Assembly (NCBI GenBank): GCA_900142905.1
Contig: FSRV01000001.1
Location: 2,232,001 to 2,296,000, forward strand
DNA length: 64,000 bases
DNA from: Burkholderia sp. GAS332
GTDB lineage: Bacteria > Pseudomonadota > Gammaproteobacteria > Burkholderiales > Burkholderiaceae
Direction of reading: 5' to 3'
In this document: piece by piece, positions 1 to 9,126 of the stretch
Layout of the letters: each line of letters starts with the position of its first letter
How positions within the stretch are numbered: position 1 is the first letter of the stretch
Position numbers and translations under genes: made by a program
The notes under the pieces: generated by a model
Told to the model about the DNA's origin: nothing
The model's database searches: none
Seen by the model: the letters and a program-made list of their open reading frames with translations, nothing else

Positions 1-561
1 CTGGTCAACATTCTCGACAAGGTCGGCGTGACTTGCATGATGGTGACGCACGACCAGGAAGAGGCCATGACGATGGCGGACCGTCTTGCCGTGATGAGTG
101 AAGGCGAGATCATCCAGCTCGGCACGCCGCATGAAGTGTATGAGTATCCGAATTGCCGCTTTTCGGCCGAGTTCATCGGCTCGACCAATCTGTTCGACGG
201 CAATGTTGTCGAAGATGAACCCGATCACGTGTTCATCGAAACGCCCGACCTGCCGGTCCGTCTCTACGTGAGCCACGGCATCACGGGGCCGCTCGGCATG
301 CCGGTGACGATCTCGGTGCGGCCCGAGCGCATCGCGCTCACGCGCAAGCCGCCTGAAGGCGCGAACAACTGGGGCAAGGGCGTGGTGACGAACGTCGCCT
401 ACATGGGCGGTTATTCGCTGTATCACGTGAAGCTCGACGCCGGTAAAACGGTGATCGCCAACGTGACGAGTCTGGCCTTGACGGAGATCGACCCGCCCAC
501 CTGGGGCGACGAAGTGTATGTGCGCTGGAGCGCGTCGGCCGGTGTGGTGCTGACGTCATGA
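1..561 (+). CDS. potG: Polyamine-type ABC transporter ATPase, C-terminal part
   Basis: This is the 3' end of an ABC transporter ATP-binding subunit; the reading frame is open at the window edge, so the Walker A and signature motifs lie outside. The first residues include the H-loop region VTHDQEEAM, typical of the MalK/PotA/PotG group, where the His senses the ATP gamma-phosphate. The remaining part is the regulatory TOBE-type beta domain (ISVRPERIAL is characteristic). The two permeases that follow resemble PotH and PotI, so the system most likely imports putrescine or spermidine. The stop codon overlaps the start of potH by four bases (ATGA at 558), indicating translational coupling. Substrate is inferred from context; another polyamine-like or organic cation substrate is possible. 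Confidence 0.85.
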   Translation: MVNILDKVGVTCMMVTHDQEEAMTMADRLAVMSEGEIIQLGTPHEVYEYPNCRFSAEFIGSTNLFDGNVVEDEPDHVFIETPDLPVRLYVSHGITGPLGMPVTISVRPERIALTRKPPEGANNWGKGVVTNVAYMGGYSLYHVKLDAGKTVIANVTSLALTEIDPPTWGDEVYVRWSASAGVVLTS

Positions 562-1487
562 AGCGCTCGATGAGTTCTCTGGCGTCGTGGCCGGTGCGCC
601 GTTTCAACCTGACCGGCCGCACCGCGGTGGTGGCCGGGCCGTTCATCTGGCTGCTGCTGTTCTTCCTCGTGCCGTTCCTGCTGGTCGTGAAGATCAGCTT
701 TGCCGATTTGCAGCTTGGCATTCCGCCCTATACGGAACTCACCACGTACACCGATGGTGTGATTCACGTCGCGCTGGACCTGTCGCACTATGCGTTTCTG
801 CTGACCGACAGCCTGTATTTCGCGACCTATGTGAATTCGGTGGTGGTCGCGGCGATTTCCACGTTGCTGTGTTTGCTGATTGGTTATCCGATGGCGTACT
901 ACATTGCGCGATCGAATCCGGCGAGCCGCAATCTGTTGATGATGGCGGTGATGCTGCCGTTCTGGACGTCGTTTCTGATTCGCGTGTATGCATGGATCGG
1001 CATCCTGAAGAATAACGGCTTGCTGAATAACTTTCTGATGTCGACCGGGCTGATCCATACGCCGATCGAGCTGTATCACACGAACACAGCGGTTTATATC
1101 GGCATGGTGTATTCGTACCTGCCGTTCCTCGTCATGCCGCTGTATGCGCATCTGGTGAAGATGGACATGACGTTGCTGGAAGCCGCTTATGATCTCGGCG
1201 CGAAGCCGTGGCGGGCGTTCTGGCAGATCACCTTGCCGCTGTCGAAGAACGGCATCATTGCCGGTTGTTTGTTGGTGTTCATTCCGGCGGTAGGCGAGTA
1301 CGTGATTCCGGAGTTGTTGGGCGGCGCGAACACGCTGATGATTGGCCGTGTGATGTGGAATGAGTTTTTCGACAATGCCGATTGGCCGATGGCGTCTGCC
1401 GTGACGTGTGCGATGGTGTTGTTGTTATTGGTGCCGATGGCGTTTTTCCAGTACGCGCAGGCGAAGGCGATGGAGGAAAGACGCTGA
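558..1487 (+). CDS. potH: Polyamine ABC transporter permease PotH-like
   Basis: This 309-residue inner-membrane permease has several hydrophobic segments, the first near residues 25-50 (VVAGPFIWLLLFFLVPFLL). The cytoplasmic coupling helix carries the EAA signature (EAAYDLGAKPWRAF around residues 210-225), which docks onto the ATPase. The motif PAVGEYVIPELLGG near the C-terminus is typical of PotB/PotH proteins. It overlaps potG by ATGA at its start, and its stop TGA (1485-1487) shares a base with the start of the next permease, so the three genes form a tightly coupled operon. PotH-type permeases form a heterodimer with PotI-type permeases. The substrate-binding protein gene is not in the window. 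Confidence 0.88.
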   Translation: MKRSMSSLASWPVRRFNLTGRTAVVAGPFIWLLLFFLVPFLLVVKISFADLQLGIPPYTELTTYTDGVIHVALDLSHYAFLLTDSLYFATYVNSVVVAAISTLLCLLIGYPMAYYIARSNPASRNLLMMAVMLPFWTSFLIRVYAWIGILKNNGLLNNFLMSTGLIHTPIELYHTNTAVYIGMVYSYLPFLVMPLYAHLVKMDMTLLEAAYDLGAKPWRAFWQITLPLSKNGIIAGCLLVFIPAVGEYVIPELLGGANTLMIGRVMWNEFFDNADWPMASAVTCAMVLLLLVPMAFFQYAQAKAMEERR

Positions 1488-2305
1488 TGAAGCCGAACCG
1501 GATATTGCAGTTTATTGCCTTGGGGATTGGGTTTCTGTTTCTCTACATTCCGATCGTGAGTCTGATTGTGTATTCGTTCAACGAATCGCAACTGGTCACG
1601 GTGTGGACGCGGTTTTCCACGCGCTGGTATGCGGCGTTGTTGCAGGATGACGAGCTGATTGCGGCTGCGTGGTTGTCGTTGCGGGTGGCGTTGCTGACGG
1701 CGTTTGCGTCGGTGATTATTGGCACGTGGGCTGGGTTTGTTTTGGCCCGGATGGGGCGGTTTCGTGGGTTTACGCTTTATACCGGGATGATCAATGCGCC
1801 GCTGGTGATTCCCGAGGTGATTCAGGGGATTTCGCTGCTGCTGCTGTTCATCGAAATGGCCAAGTGGTTGGGGTGGCCCGCCGGGCGTGGCATTTTCACG
1901 ATCTGGATCGGGCACGTGATGTTGTGTATTTCTTATGTGGCCATCATTGTGCAGTCACGGGTTAAGGAGTTGAATCCTTCTCTTGAGGAGGCCGCGCTTG
2001 ATCTTGGGGCTACGCCGGTGAAGGTGTTTTTCTTTATTACGTTGCCGTTGATTTCGCAGGCTCTGGTTTCTGGGTGGTTGTTGTCGTTTACTTTGTCTAT
2101 CGACGATCTGGTTTTGTCAGCGTTTTTGTCGGGGCCTGGGTCGACTACGTTGCCGTTGGTGGTTTTTTCTCGGGTTCGGCTTGGGTTGAATCCTGAGATG
2201 AATGCGTTGGCTACGTTGTTTATTGCTGTTGTTACGGTTGGGGTTGTGGCTGCTAATTATTTTATGCAGCGGGCGGAGAGGAAGAGGGCTGTGATGGCGG
2301 TGTAG
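1487..2305 (+). CDS. potI: Polyamine ABC transporter permease PotI-like
   Basis: This is a 272-residue permease paired with PotH. The open frame extends upstream, but the ATG at 1487 gives the family-like N-terminus MKPNRILQF and overlaps the potH stop (TGATG), so I chose it. The EAA coupling motif is present (LEEAALDLGATPVKVFFF) and is followed by the PotC/PotI-like stretch SIDDLVLSAFLSGPG. It is hydrophobic over most of its length and therefore an integral inner-membrane protein. It is the last gene of the operon; immediately downstream begins a repeat island whose first arm contains a GC hairpin (GCCCC-TGTGC-GGGGC near 2386) that may serve as a terminator. Confidence 0.87.
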   Translation: MKPNRILQFIALGIGFLFLYIPIVSLIVYSFNESQLVTVWTRFSTRWYAALLQDDELIAAAWLSLRVALLTAFASVIIGTWAGFVLARMGRFRGFTLYTGMINAPLVIPEVIQGISLLLLFIEMAKWLGWPAGRGIFTIWIGHVMLCISYVAIIVQSRVKELNPSLEEAALDLGATPVKVFFFITLPLISQALVSGWLLSFTLSIDDLVLSAFLSGPGSTTLPLVVFSRVRLGLNPEMNALATLFIAVVTVGVVAANYFMQRAERKRAVMAV

Positions 2306-2450
2306 GTTTTTTTTGCCTGCGCGGCGCTTTGGCTGTGTTTTTAGGGCGTTGGCCTTTCCTTGATTTGTTAGTGGTTTATTAGCGTCGCCCCTGTGCGGGG
2401 CGGGCACCTATTTTTCTTTGCCTGCTGCAAAGAAAAGCAACCGTATTGGA

Positions 2451-2456
2451 AGTCAA
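2451..2456 (-). promoter_or_regulatory. -35 half of the IS110 circle-junction promoter, copy 1
   Basis: The minus strand reads TTGACT here, 13 bases before the element's right end. When the ends join with a single CT core, it lies exactly 17 bp upstream of TATATT at 3739-3734, the other element end. The split promoter would be active only in the circular form and would drive the bridge RNA and transposase. The two hexamers are seen directly; the function is inferred from the known behaviour of IS110-family circles. Confidence 0.7.
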
Positions 2457-2614
2457 GCGGTGAACCGGCGCTCAAGGTGGAAGCTGTCAGCCGTAGGGAG
2501 CATTTTGCGCGCGCGAGTCGTCCTCGCGACCTGCACGATTGAGTGACCTGCACAAGGGGGGACGCCGCGAGCGCCTGGGTTAAAACATCACAGGCGGCTC
2601 AGGCGTGCCGGAAG

Positions 2615-3730
<1,116 letters not shown>

Positions 3731-3733
3731 GGG

Positions 3734-3739
3734 AATATA
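3734..3739 (-). promoter_or_regulatory. -10 half of the IS110 circle-junction promoter, copy 1
   Basis: The minus strand reads TATATT four bases inside the left end of the element (after CT-TG). It pairs with TTGACT at the opposite end with a 17-bp spacer after circularisation. In the integrated element it has no well-placed -35 hexamer. Confidence 0.68.
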
Positions 3740-3743
3740 CAAG

Positions 3744-3964
3744 TAGGCAAAAGAAAGCAGCTCGAACCCCATGCTAAGCGGGTCCCCCGCACAGCCACGG
3801 TAGTGGTGCATCTGGAATCTGTGCTCTCGCACATTCGGCGCCAGTGACAAGGGCGTCATACTTCCGGCGGCGCTGCGCGCGCCGAAGGGCATTTCAGAAA
3901 ACCGTTCGTTGTGGTCAGACGCCCGCGTTTTGGCACGGAACTTTGGCCCCCGGTCGCATCAACT
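3744..3964. repeat. Outer part of island A left arm
   Basis: Non-coding. The first about 120 bases (TAGGCAAAAGAAAGC onward) are the continuation of the palindromic repeat interrupted by the IS110 insertion. They match the reverse complement of 4249-4370 and, in the same orientation, 18655-18796. The rest, up to the hexamer tract, is unique filler with no credible gene. Confidence 0.65.
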
Positions 3965-4102
3965 TTGCCACTGCCACTGCCACTGCCACTGCCACTGCCA
4001 CTGCCACTGCCACTGCCACTGCCACTGCCACTGCCACTGCCACTGCCACTGCCACTGCCACTGCCACTGCCACTGCCATTGCTATTGCCATTGCTATTGC
4101 GA
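3965..4102. repeat. Hexanucleotide tandem repeat (CTGCCA)n
   Basis: Eighteen perfect CTGCCA units run from 3971 to 4078, with a degenerate unit before and four after (TTGCTA, TTGCCA, TTGCTA, TTGCGA). It sits in the middle of the inverted repeat island. Reading frames through it give simple dipeptide proteins (Cys-His, Leu-Pro, Ala-Thr and so on), which I do not consider real. A perfect tract of this length should vary in copy number by slippage. Confidence 0.95.
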
Positions 4103-4248
4103 CACACGGACATTTGATTCGAGGTGGGGGTTGCCCATGAGGGCAGGGGTGTTTCGCCGAGGCGAAGCCGATGGCCCCCACCGGGCTCAAACGAAGCCCC
4201 TGGTTTCCCTGGCAGACCCATCCGCGACGCACGCAGTGCGGAGTGGGA

Positions 4249-4558
4249 GCTGATGAGTACTTTGTCACTACCGCCGAAGGTGCGAGGGCACGGATTCCAG
4301 ATGCACCACTACCGCGACTGTGCGGGGGACCCGCTTAGCAGGGGGGGCGAGCCGCTTTCTTTTGCCTACTTTTCTTTGCGGCCGGCAAAGAAAAGTAGGT
4401 GCCGCCCCGCACAGGGGCAACGCTAATAAACCAATAAGAAATCAAGGAAAGGCCAACGCCGCAAGCGCACAGAAAAATCGCTAAGCAGGCCGACAGATCA
4501 AGGAAAGGTCCACGCCGCAGGCAAACAGACACTAAGCGCCGCGCAGGCAAAAAAACCA
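4249..4558 (-). repeat. Island A right arm with an unoccupied IS110 target
   Basis: Uninterrupted copy of the palindromic repeat. The intact IS110 target TGCCTA-CT-TTTCTTTGC lies at 4363-4379 and the dyad partner GCAAAGAAAAGTAGG at about 4386-4400. The GC hairpin CCCCGCACAGGGG follows near 4407, then two diverged copies of the AAGGAAAGG(C/T)CA-ACGCCGCA module end just at the stop of the MCP-like gene. It may act as terminator for that gene. Confidence 0.7.
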
Positions 4559-5962
4559 TCAAACCCGATACCCAACCCGAACCCCACCCCAATGCCGCCC
4601 GGCAACAAACACCGGCGCCGACGCATCCTTCATCAAAACAAACTGCCCGCCGCCCATATCGCGCCGATACGTCTGCAACAAAAATTTCTTAACATGCGAA
4701 GCAGCCGCAATCCCAGTGCGGTCATCGAACATCCGCCGATTCCGGCAATTCGCCATATTCCAGACCACATCCTCGCGCTGCGGCAAAGAAAACTTCAAAT
4801 TGTGCGTAGGCAGATACCCGCGCACATCGACCGCAGCACAAAACGCCACGCGCGGATCAAGCCCGAGTAAGGGCTCCTGAATAGCGGGCAAAACCCGATC
4901 CGTAAAAGCAGTAAACCGGGTAACGAACTGAGCCGGATTGCTCCCCTCAACAGGCACGTAACGTTGATCGAACAGATCCTCAATCGACACTTCGCCCCGA
5001 GCAACCGCCGCTTCGAATACCTTGCTCACCGCAGCCGCAGCCTGCTGCACAGCATCGATAAACCGCGTATCCGCAGTCTCCACCCCCGTGGCAGTCGTCA
5101 ACTCGATCAACGTCTCGGACACGCCGAGCAAATTCCCCAGCCGGTCCTTCGCCTGGGCGAAGTTCTCGCTCGAATCTTCCACGCCGCTCGCCATCTCCAG
5201 CACCTGCGCCTCAAGCCCGTTGCATTGCGTTTCGATCTCGCCAGTCAACGCGGCAATCTGCCCAGCCTCGTCGTTGAGTTGCGTAATCGCATCGCCCGTC
5301 GCATGCACGACGTCGCCGATCTTGCGGGTGCCTTCGCGTACCCGGTGGGCGCGCGCCGTGTTCACCGAACCCTCGTTGATCAACTGCTCGGTCTGTTGCG
5401 TGAGTTGGGCCAGCGTCGTCTCGATCTGGCCCGTGGCCTGCGCGGTCTTCGCCGACAGGTTCTTCACCTCGGCGGCCACCACCGCGAAACTTCTACCGGA
5501 GTCGCCGGCACGCGCGGCTTCGATCGCGGCGTTCAGCGCCAGCAAATGCGTCTGGCGGGCGATCAGCGAAATCTCCTCGGAGACGCGGCTGACATGCGTC
5601 AATGCGCTGCGCAACGCGCCGATCTGGCTCTCGATCACCGTCACGCCTTCCACCAGCCCGTGGATGTCGGCCAGCGACGCTTCCAACGTTTGCTGGGATC
5701 CCTGCACGCTGGTCGCGGCGTCGGCCGACACGCTGCGCATCGCGCGCGCGGCCGTGGCAATGCGATGATTGCCGGCGAGTGTCTGCGCGGCGGACTCGCG
5801 CAGCGCGCGGCATACCTGCGCCTGGTGCTGCACGCGTGCGGCAACTTCTTCGACGTGACCCGATACGTCGCAGATTTCTATGCCCAATTTGCCGGCTTGC
5901 GCGGCAATATCGCCGACGATCGTTTGCGAACGGCCGCTGCGGCGAAAGCTGAAACGCGTCAT
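4559..5962 (-). CDS. Soluble methyl-accepting chemotaxis-like protein with C-terminal sensor region
   Basis: This 467-residue protein has no transmembrane segment. Residues about 60-320 form an MCP signalling coiled coil with the hairpin tip QTHLLALNAAIEAARAG (about 137-153), where the usual QTN is QTH. The C-terminal about 120 residues contain motifs such as YLPTHN, RNRRMFDDRTG, QTYRRDMGGG and GRHWGG, typical of a small ligand-binding (Cache-like) region placed after the signalling domain. I chose ATG 5962 because it is preceded by AAGGAG at good spacing; the open frame extends further upstream. It probably signals to CheA from the cytoplasm. The ligand is unknown. It stands alone, convergent with potI. 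Confidence 0.8.
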   Translation of the reverse strand: MTRFSFRRSGRSQTIVGDIAAQAGKLGIEICDVSGHVEEVAARVQHQAQVCRALRESAAQTLAGNHRIATAARAMRSVSADAATSVQGSQQTLEASLADIHGLVEGVTVIESQIGALRSALTHVSRVSEEISLIARQTHLLALNAAIEAARAGDSGRSFAVVAAEVKNLSAKTAQATGQIETTLAQLTQQTEQLINEGSVNTARAHRVREGTRKIGDVVHATGDAITQLNDEAGQIAALTGEIETQCNGLEAQVLEMASGVEDSSENFAQAKDRLGNLLGVSETLIELTTATGVETADTRFIDAVQQAAAAVSKVFEAAVARGEVSIEDLFDQRYVPVEGSNPAQFVTRFTAFTDRVLPAIQEPLLGLDPRVAFCAAVDVRGYLPTHNLKFSLPQREDVVWNMANCRNRRMFDDRTGIAAASHVKKFLLQTYRRDMGGGQFVLMKDASAPVFVAGRHWGGVRVGYRV

Positions 5963-6144
5963 GCTGGTCTCCTTGATGGCGCGATTGGCGCAGTCAATTG
6001 GCACGGTCACCCAGGGCGGATGCCGCGTCTTCTCAGTGCGTTTACGGCACACTTTCAATCGACTTGATACGGGGTATCCCGCAGTCGTTATGATGTGCAC
6101 TCGCCGTGCAAGCCCGCAGCCATTCTTTTTCCGACCCGCCAACC

Positions 6145-6261
6145 ATGATCGATTCCTTCGCACGCGTTTCAGGCTGGCAGCAGTTCTATCACCTGTGGGA
6201 ACTGATCGTGATGATCTGCAAGTTTCTCTGGAGCCTGTTGCGTTTGCTCGGGGGCGGTTGA
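6145..6261 (+). CDS. Small hydrophobic protein (hypothetical)
   Basis: A 38-codon frame starts at ATG 6145 and encodes MIDSFARVSG followed by a strongly hydrophobic stretch (LWELIVMICKFLWSLLRLL) that could span the membrane once. It lies divergent from the MCP-like gene and convergent with the hydrolase gene. No clear ribosome binding site is seen, and I do not recognise a family. It could be chance, so confidence is low. Confidence 0.3.
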   Translation: MIDSFARVSGWQQFYHLWELIVMICKFLWSLLRLLGGG

Positions 6262-6371
6262 AGGGGATCGTCACGCGACGGACGTGCGTCGACCGCGCGG
6301 CCGGGCTAACGTGAAACGTTCTCCGGGCCGGCGCGACAGGCGGTCACGAACCATGCTGAGATGGCGCTGCT

Positions 6372-7352
6372 TTACACCGGGGAACGTTCCGGAGCGCTTG
6401 CGGCCGCAGTACTCGTGCCGAGAAACGCGCGCAGATCGGTCATCACGCGCTCGGGCGCTTCTTCCATCGGGATGTGACCAAGTCCCGGGTACATCACCGA
6501 TTTCGCGCCCGGAATACGGCTCGCAAATTCGGTGGCGTGTGCAGGTGGAATCCAGCGGTCCTTCGCGCCCCACAGCACCAGCGACGGCACCTTCAGCGTC
6601 TTCAGCACGTTGGTGTCGACGTCCTTGAAGTCGAGCGTCGGCACCATCTTGCCGATTGCCGTGCGCGTGCCTTCGCCGTGGAAGAATTCTACGTAACGCC
6701 GCAGCGTCACCGCATCGAGCTTGCGCGGATCGCCATACACGTTGCGTACCGCGCTCTTGATAATGACTTCGGGCAGCCACCACGGCGAACTGACCCGCAC
6801 CAGCGCGCTATTGAATAGGCCGATGTAAATCGGCAGCTTCATCGGAAAACCGGCCGAGTCGATCAATACCAGCCGTTCGACGGCCTCGCGATGGCGCACC
6901 GCGTAATCCCACGAAATCAGGCCGCCGAGCGAATTGCCGATCAGTGTCGCGCGCGAGATGCCGAGTGCTTGCATGAACGTGTCGATGAAACGCCGGTAGG
7001 TTGGCAGGTTCATCGTTTCGATTTCGCCGGTGCTCGAGCGCAGCGGCCCGGTCACGCCGAACGGCGGCAGATCGAGGCGGATCACACGATGCTCGCGCTT
7101 GAGTTCGTCGGCAACGCGATTCCACGTATGCAACGAAGACGCGAAGCCGTGAATCATCACGATCGTGTCGCCGCTGCCTTCATCGACGTAATGCACGTCG
7201 GCACCCATGATCTTGACGAACTTCGAGCCGCTCTGTGTGTAGCGCCGCTGCAATTCGACGCGCGGCACACTGGTGATGCCGAGGCGCGCGGCGACCGAGC
7301 GGGGTGGCAGCGGTGCTGTTGATCCGGGCGTCTCGGATTCGATGCTTGCCAT
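6372..7352 (-). CDS. Alpha/beta hydrolase
   Basis: This 326-residue protein has a complete alpha/beta hydrolase fold signature. It shows HGF (68-70) for the oxyanion hole, the nucleophile elbow GNSLGG with Ser141, an acid in WGAKDRW (Asp265) and His293 in GLGHIPMEE. Family members hydrolyse esters, epoxides or C-C bonds. A good ribosome binding site (AAGGGAG) precedes ATG 7352. It lies downstream of, and on the same strand as, a Baeyer-Villiger monooxygenase, so the pair may form an operon in which the oxygenase turns a ketone into an ester or lactone and this enzyme opens it. That pairing is inference. Confidence 0.82.
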   Translation of the reverse strand: MASIESETPGSTAPLPPRSVAARLGITSVPRVELQRRYTQSGSKFVKIMGADVHYVDEGSGDTIVMIHGFASSLHTWNRVADELKREHRVIRLDLPPFGVTGPLRSSTGEIETMNLPTYRRFIDTFMQALGISRATLIGNSLGGLISWDYAVRHREAVERLVLIDSAGFPMKLPIYIGLFNSALVRVSSPWWLPEVIIKSAVRNVYGDPRKLDAVTLRRYVEFFHGEGTRTAIGKMVPTLDFKDVDTNVLKTLKVPSLVLWGAKDRWIPPAHATEFASRIPGAKSVMYPGLGHIPMEEAPERVMTDLRAFLGTSTAAASAPERSPV

Positions 7353-7386
7353 AGTTGTTGTCTCCCTTTAGTTCGAGTTAGATTGT

Positions 7387-7413
7387 TTCTGCTTCTGCTT
7401 CTGCTTCTGCCAC
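7387..7413. repeat. Short TTCTGC hexamer repeat
   Basis: About four TTCTGC units lie in the 129-bp gap between the hydrolase and the monooxygenase. It is a low-complexity stretch with no other recognisable signal. Confidence 0.7.
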
Positions 7414-7481
7414 AGTCAGCATCTGAGCCTGATTCGCCCCAGCCTCAGCATCGCGAGCGGCCCCTCAGCCGCCGCATGCTT

Positions 7482-8972
7482 CTAAGGCACGAAGCGATAA
7501 TCGTGCGGCCGCACACGCCGCGTGCGTTTGCGAAAGCTGAATGTGAAGCCCGGCCACAGCGCTGTGACTTTGCCGCTCTTCGTCTGATACCAGCTATGGC
7601 AGCCGCTGGTCCACACGGAGTGCTGCATCTCTTTCTGCAGACGTTCATTGAAATCGCGCTGGACGTCGGGCCGCAGATTCATCGTGCGCGCCTTGCGCCG
7701 TTGCAAGACGCGCAGGCAATCGGCGATGTACTGCACTTGCGACTCGATCATGTAGATCATCGAGTTGTGACCGAGCCCGGTGTTCGGGCCGACAATCATG
7801 AAGAAGTTCGGGAAGTTGGCGACGCTGACGCCGAGGTAGGCCTCCGGTCCATCGTGCAGCCACATTGCGCTGAGGTCGGCGCCGTCGAGGCCGGTCACGT
7901 CGAACGGCGCGCCCACGTCGTTCACCTGGAAGCCCGTGCCGCAGATGATTGCATCGGCGGGATGATGGACGCCGTCGTTGGTGACGATGCCGTCGGCGAC
8001 GATTTCGCGGATGCCGGTCGTTACCACGTCGACGTTCGGCTGGTTGAGCGCCGGATAGTAATCGCTCGACAGCAGTACGCGCTTGCAACCGAACCGGTAG
8101 TTCGGCGTCAGCTTGGCGCGCAGCGCCGGGTCCTTGACGCGCCGTTCGAGGTAGCTCAAGCCGAACTTCATCGGGAACTTCATCAGCTTCGGATTGACGA
8201 CGAACGCAATCGCACGCGATTCGAGTTGCCAGTAGATCGCATTGCGCACGAAGCGCTGCGTGAACGGCAGATGGCGAAACAGCCAATGCATGCGTGGGCC
8301 GACCGGTTTGTTTGGCTTGGGCATGACCCATGGCGCGGTGCGCTGGAACAGTTCGAGTTGTGCGACGCGTGGCTGGATCTGCGGCACGAACTGGATCGCG
8401 CTGGCGCCGGTGCCGATCACCGCGACGCGCTTGCCTTCGAGCGGATAGTCATGGTCCCAGCGCGCCGAATGAAACAGCTTGCCTTCGAAGCGGTCGAGGC
8501 CGGCGATCTGCGGCATGGCTGGCCGCGATAATGGACCGCTCGCCGCGATCACCACATCGACCTCGATGTTTTCGCGTGTGCCGTTCGAATCGATCTCGAC
8601 TTGCCAGGTCTGCCGCGCTTCGTCGAAACTCGCCGAGGCCACCCGCGCATTGCAACGCACATAACGATCGACGCCGTACTTGCGCGCGCAATCCTTGAGG
8701 TAAGCGAAGATCTCCGCCTGGCTGCCGAACGCACGCGACCACGCCGGATTCTGCTCGAACGAAAACGAATACAGATGCGACGGCACATCACAAGCCGCGC
8801 CGGGATAGGTGTTGTCGCGCCACGTGCCGCCAATATCGCCGGCCGCCTCGTAGACCGTGAACGATGTGATGCCCATCTGCTGAAGGCGGATCGCCATTCC
8901 GATGCCCGCAAATCCGCTGCCGACAATGGCAATGCGTGGCGCGGCGGGTTGGGCAGATGAGGCAGGTGTCAC
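7482..8972 (-). CDS. Baeyer-Villiger-type flavin monooxygenase
   Basis: This 496-residue class B flavoprotein has an N-terminal FAD Rossmann motif (IAIVGSGFAG, about 15-23) and GGTWRDNTYPGAA near 48-60. The Baeyer-Villiger fingerprint F-x-G-x3-H-x3-W is present as FEGKLFHSARW (about 162-172). A second NADPH-binding Rossmann motif, VIGTGASAIQ, follows near 185-194. Such enzymes use NADPH and oxygen to insert an oxygen next to a ketone. The start is GTG 8972, preceded by CGGAGA. The gene is upstream of the hydrolase and divergent from a TetR regulator that probably controls both. The substrate (cyclic or long-chain ketone) cannot be told from sequence. Confidence 0.87.
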   Translation of the reverse strand: MTPASSAQPAAPRIAIVGSGFAGIGMAIRLQQMGITSFTVYEAAGDIGGTWRDNTYPGAACDVPSHLYSFSFEQNPAWSRAFGSQAEIFAYLKDCARKYGVDRYVRCNARVASASFDEARQTWQVEIDSNGTRENIEVDVVIAASGPLSRPAMPQIAGLDRFEGKLFHSARWDHDYPLEGKRVAVIGTGASAIQFVPQIQPRVAQLELFQRTAPWVMPKPNKPVGPRMHWLFRHLPFTQRFVRNAIYWQLESRAIAFVVNPKLMKFPMKFGLSYLERRVKDPALRAKLTPNYRFGCKRVLLSSDYYPALNQPNVDVVTTGIREIVADGIVTNDGVHHPADAIICGTGFQVNDVGAPFDVTGLDGADLSAMWLHDGPEAYLGVSVANFPNFFMIVGPNTGLGHNSMIYMIESQVQYIADCLRVLQRRKARTMNLRPDVQRDFNERLQKEMQHSVWTSGCHSWYQTKSGKVTALWPGFTFSFRKRTRRVRPHDYRFVP

Positions 8973-9126
8973 GGCGGGTCTCCGGCGATAGGCAGAATTC
9001 GGGTGCCTACATAGCTACATAGGCCTACACCCGCATAACGCGCAGGGTAGACAACTGTACACTTCGCGTCAAGATCGTTTAGAGTACGACTATTAAACGC
9101 GCGAGCCGCGCTCTGACTGAAAGCTC
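8973..9126. promoter_or_regulatory. Divergent promoter region of monooxygenase and TetR gene
   Basis: This 154-bp gap separates the two divergently read genes and should hold both promoters and the TetR operator. It contains CTACATAG-CTACATAGG direct repeats near 9006-9024 and a locally AT-rich stretch (GATCGTTTAGAGTACGACT) near 9072-9090. No single palindrome stands out enough to name as the operator. Confidence 0.4.

Noticed and set aside
3971..4078. Possible CRISPR array
   Set aside because: The repeats are contiguous 6-bp units without spacers. The 38-39 bp units at 18804-18955 are also contiguous, and no cas gene is nearby.
3844..4268. Several open frames across the hexamer tract in both strands
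   Set aside because: They consist of dipeptide repeats produced by a 6-bp period that lacks stops; no start signals or flanking protein content.
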